Positions 24,089-24,486 of a stretch of DNA of 24,486 bases are shown in pieces. Position 1 is the stretch's first letter, and every line of letters starts with the position of its first letter. The notes below the pieces were generated by a model. The model saw only the letters and a list, made by a program, of their open reading frames with translations. It searched no databases and had not been told where the DNA came from. Source of the stretch: JAYGED01 sp046582565 (lineage in GTDB: Bacteria > Pseudomonadota > Alphaproteobacteria > JAAXGF01); contig JAYGED010000232.1 of assembly GCA_046582565.1 (NCBI GenBank), forward strand, positions 1 through 24,486, written 5' to 3'. A program made the translations under genes and the position numbers.

Positions 24089-24382
24089 CTAGTCGAGACC
24101 TTCGACCAGAACCAGGTTGGCTTGGGATGAACGCCAGCGATGTTGGGCAAGCGCTTGGTAGTCCGGATCATCGTGCCAGCGATGGGCGTGATCCATGCTC
24201 GGGAACTTCATGATCACCGTAAGAGGAAAAGACCACTCTCCCTCGATTACCTCGGTCTCGGATTTCGTTGTGACGAGGAGTTTTCCGTCATACCTCTCGA
24301 AAATTGGAAGAAACCCTGCGAGGTATTTTTGGTATTCGTCCGGATCATCTATTTGAATTTGCGCAATCATGTAGGCACTCAT
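24089..24382 (-). CDS. DUF1330-domain protein
   Basis: This is a 97-residue dimeric alpha/beta-barrel type protein. MIAQIQIDDPDEYQKYLAGF, then RYDGKLLVTT, LTVIMKFPSMDHAHRWHDDP and DYQALAQHRWRSSQANLVLVEG are the DUF1330 landmarks. Function is unknown, though some relatives sit near catabolic genes. A GGGAGACAGAGAA ribosome site precedes ATG 24382. It is complete and not truncated. An inverted repeat lies 44-74 bases upstream. Downstream, the repeat copy B separates it from the GYD gene, so the two may not share a transcript. Confidence 0.82.
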   Translation of the reverse strand: MSAYMIAQIQIDDPDEYQKYLAGFLPIFERYDGKLLVTTKSETEVIEGEWSFPLTVIMKFPSMDHAHRWHDDPDYQALAQHRWRSSQANLVLVEGLD

Positions 24383-24425
24383 TTCTCTGTCTCCCGTTCG
24401 TTTCGCGAATGATCAGATTATAGTA

Positions 24426-24456
24426 CGAGTGATACGGGCAAATCATCAATCACTCG
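24426..24456. promoter_or_regulatory. 8-base inverted repeat upstream of the DUF1330 gene
   Basis: cgagtgat (24426-24433) and atcactcg (24449-24456) are perfect complements with a 15-base spacer. They lie 44-74 bases upstream of the minus-strand start at 24382, a suitable place for an operator. Confidence 0.4.
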
Positions 24457-24467
24457 AACAAAACCAC

Positions 24468-24486
24468 GATGTCCGCTTTACCCCCG
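24468..24486. repeat. Third copy of the tgtccgctttacccccg repeat, cut by the window edge
   Basis: atgtccgctttacccccg at the edge matches the left arm and loop of the hairpin in copy B (tgtctgttttacccccg, before aaagcggaca). The right arm lies outside the window. Confidence 0.55.

Noticed and set aside
23830..24171. Minus-strand frame beginning with repeat sequence (MSAFGGKTDK)
   Set aside because: This sequence type is generated by the gcggacatt repeat and often misannotated as hypothetical proteins. It overlaps the DUF1330 gene and has no ribosome site.
1..24486. CRISPR array, tRNA, rRNA, integrase or transposase genes
   Set aside because: I looked for regularly spaced repeats, cloverleaf-like segments and DDE or tyrosine-recombinase motifs and saw none. 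The repeats present are dispersed hairpins, not arrays.

Overview
The window looks like alphaproteobacterial chromosome. This is an inference from the GC-rich coding sequence, the protein families present (BadH-like SDR, BenE, GYD, DUF1330, FIST, DMGDH-like oxidase fused to a GcvT domain), and intergenic hairpin repeats built on an aatgtccgc...gcggacatt motif. There is no rRNA, tRNA, CRISPR array, phage or intact insertion sequence. The strain looks free-living and catabolically versatile, but many of its genes are broken.

Layout. 1-1707: a hairpin-repeat fragment, then two genes that both lost their 5' ends at one junction near 900-935 (a TPR C-terminus on minus, a DUF2652-SRPBCC protein on plus). 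1761-5759: an EutQ-like cupin (minus), an ACMSD-type amidohydrolase and a DMGDH/sarcosine-dehydrogenase-like FAD oxidase with a GcvT domain. 5765-11880: an acyl-CoA cluster. It has a BadH-like SDR (minus), a MaoC hydratase (plus), a broken amidohydrolase stub, and a tight operon of PaaK-like CoA ligase, SDR with a non-canonical active site, acyl-CoA dehydrogenase and enoyl-CoA hydratase. Together these supply activation, alpha/beta-desaturation, hydration and hydroxyacyl-CoA oxidation, as in cyclohexanecarboxylate or other carboxylic-acid beta-oxidation. 11948-14076: a decayed block holding an alpha-carbonic anhydrase with a stop at codon 4, a BenE benzoate transporter that is 5'-truncated and frameshifted, and a LysR C-terminal fragment. 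14155-17751: an intact 1198-residue ABC exporter with two fused TMD-NBD halves. 17859-18850: a patchwork of response-regulator, GFA zinc-protein and PAS-sensor fragments. 19429-20355: an HDAC-family deacetylase with one in-frame TAG. 20807-24382: intact FIST protein, cytosine-deaminase-like amidohydrolase, GYD protein and DUF1330 protein, separated by palindromic repeats.

The main signal is gene erosion alternating with intact catabolic operons. About eight loci are truncated, frameshifted or carry a single stop, and at several junctions remnants of two different genes abut. Either the genome is losing genes through many deletions, or part of this is a collapsed or chimeric assembly. Raw-read mapping would decide.
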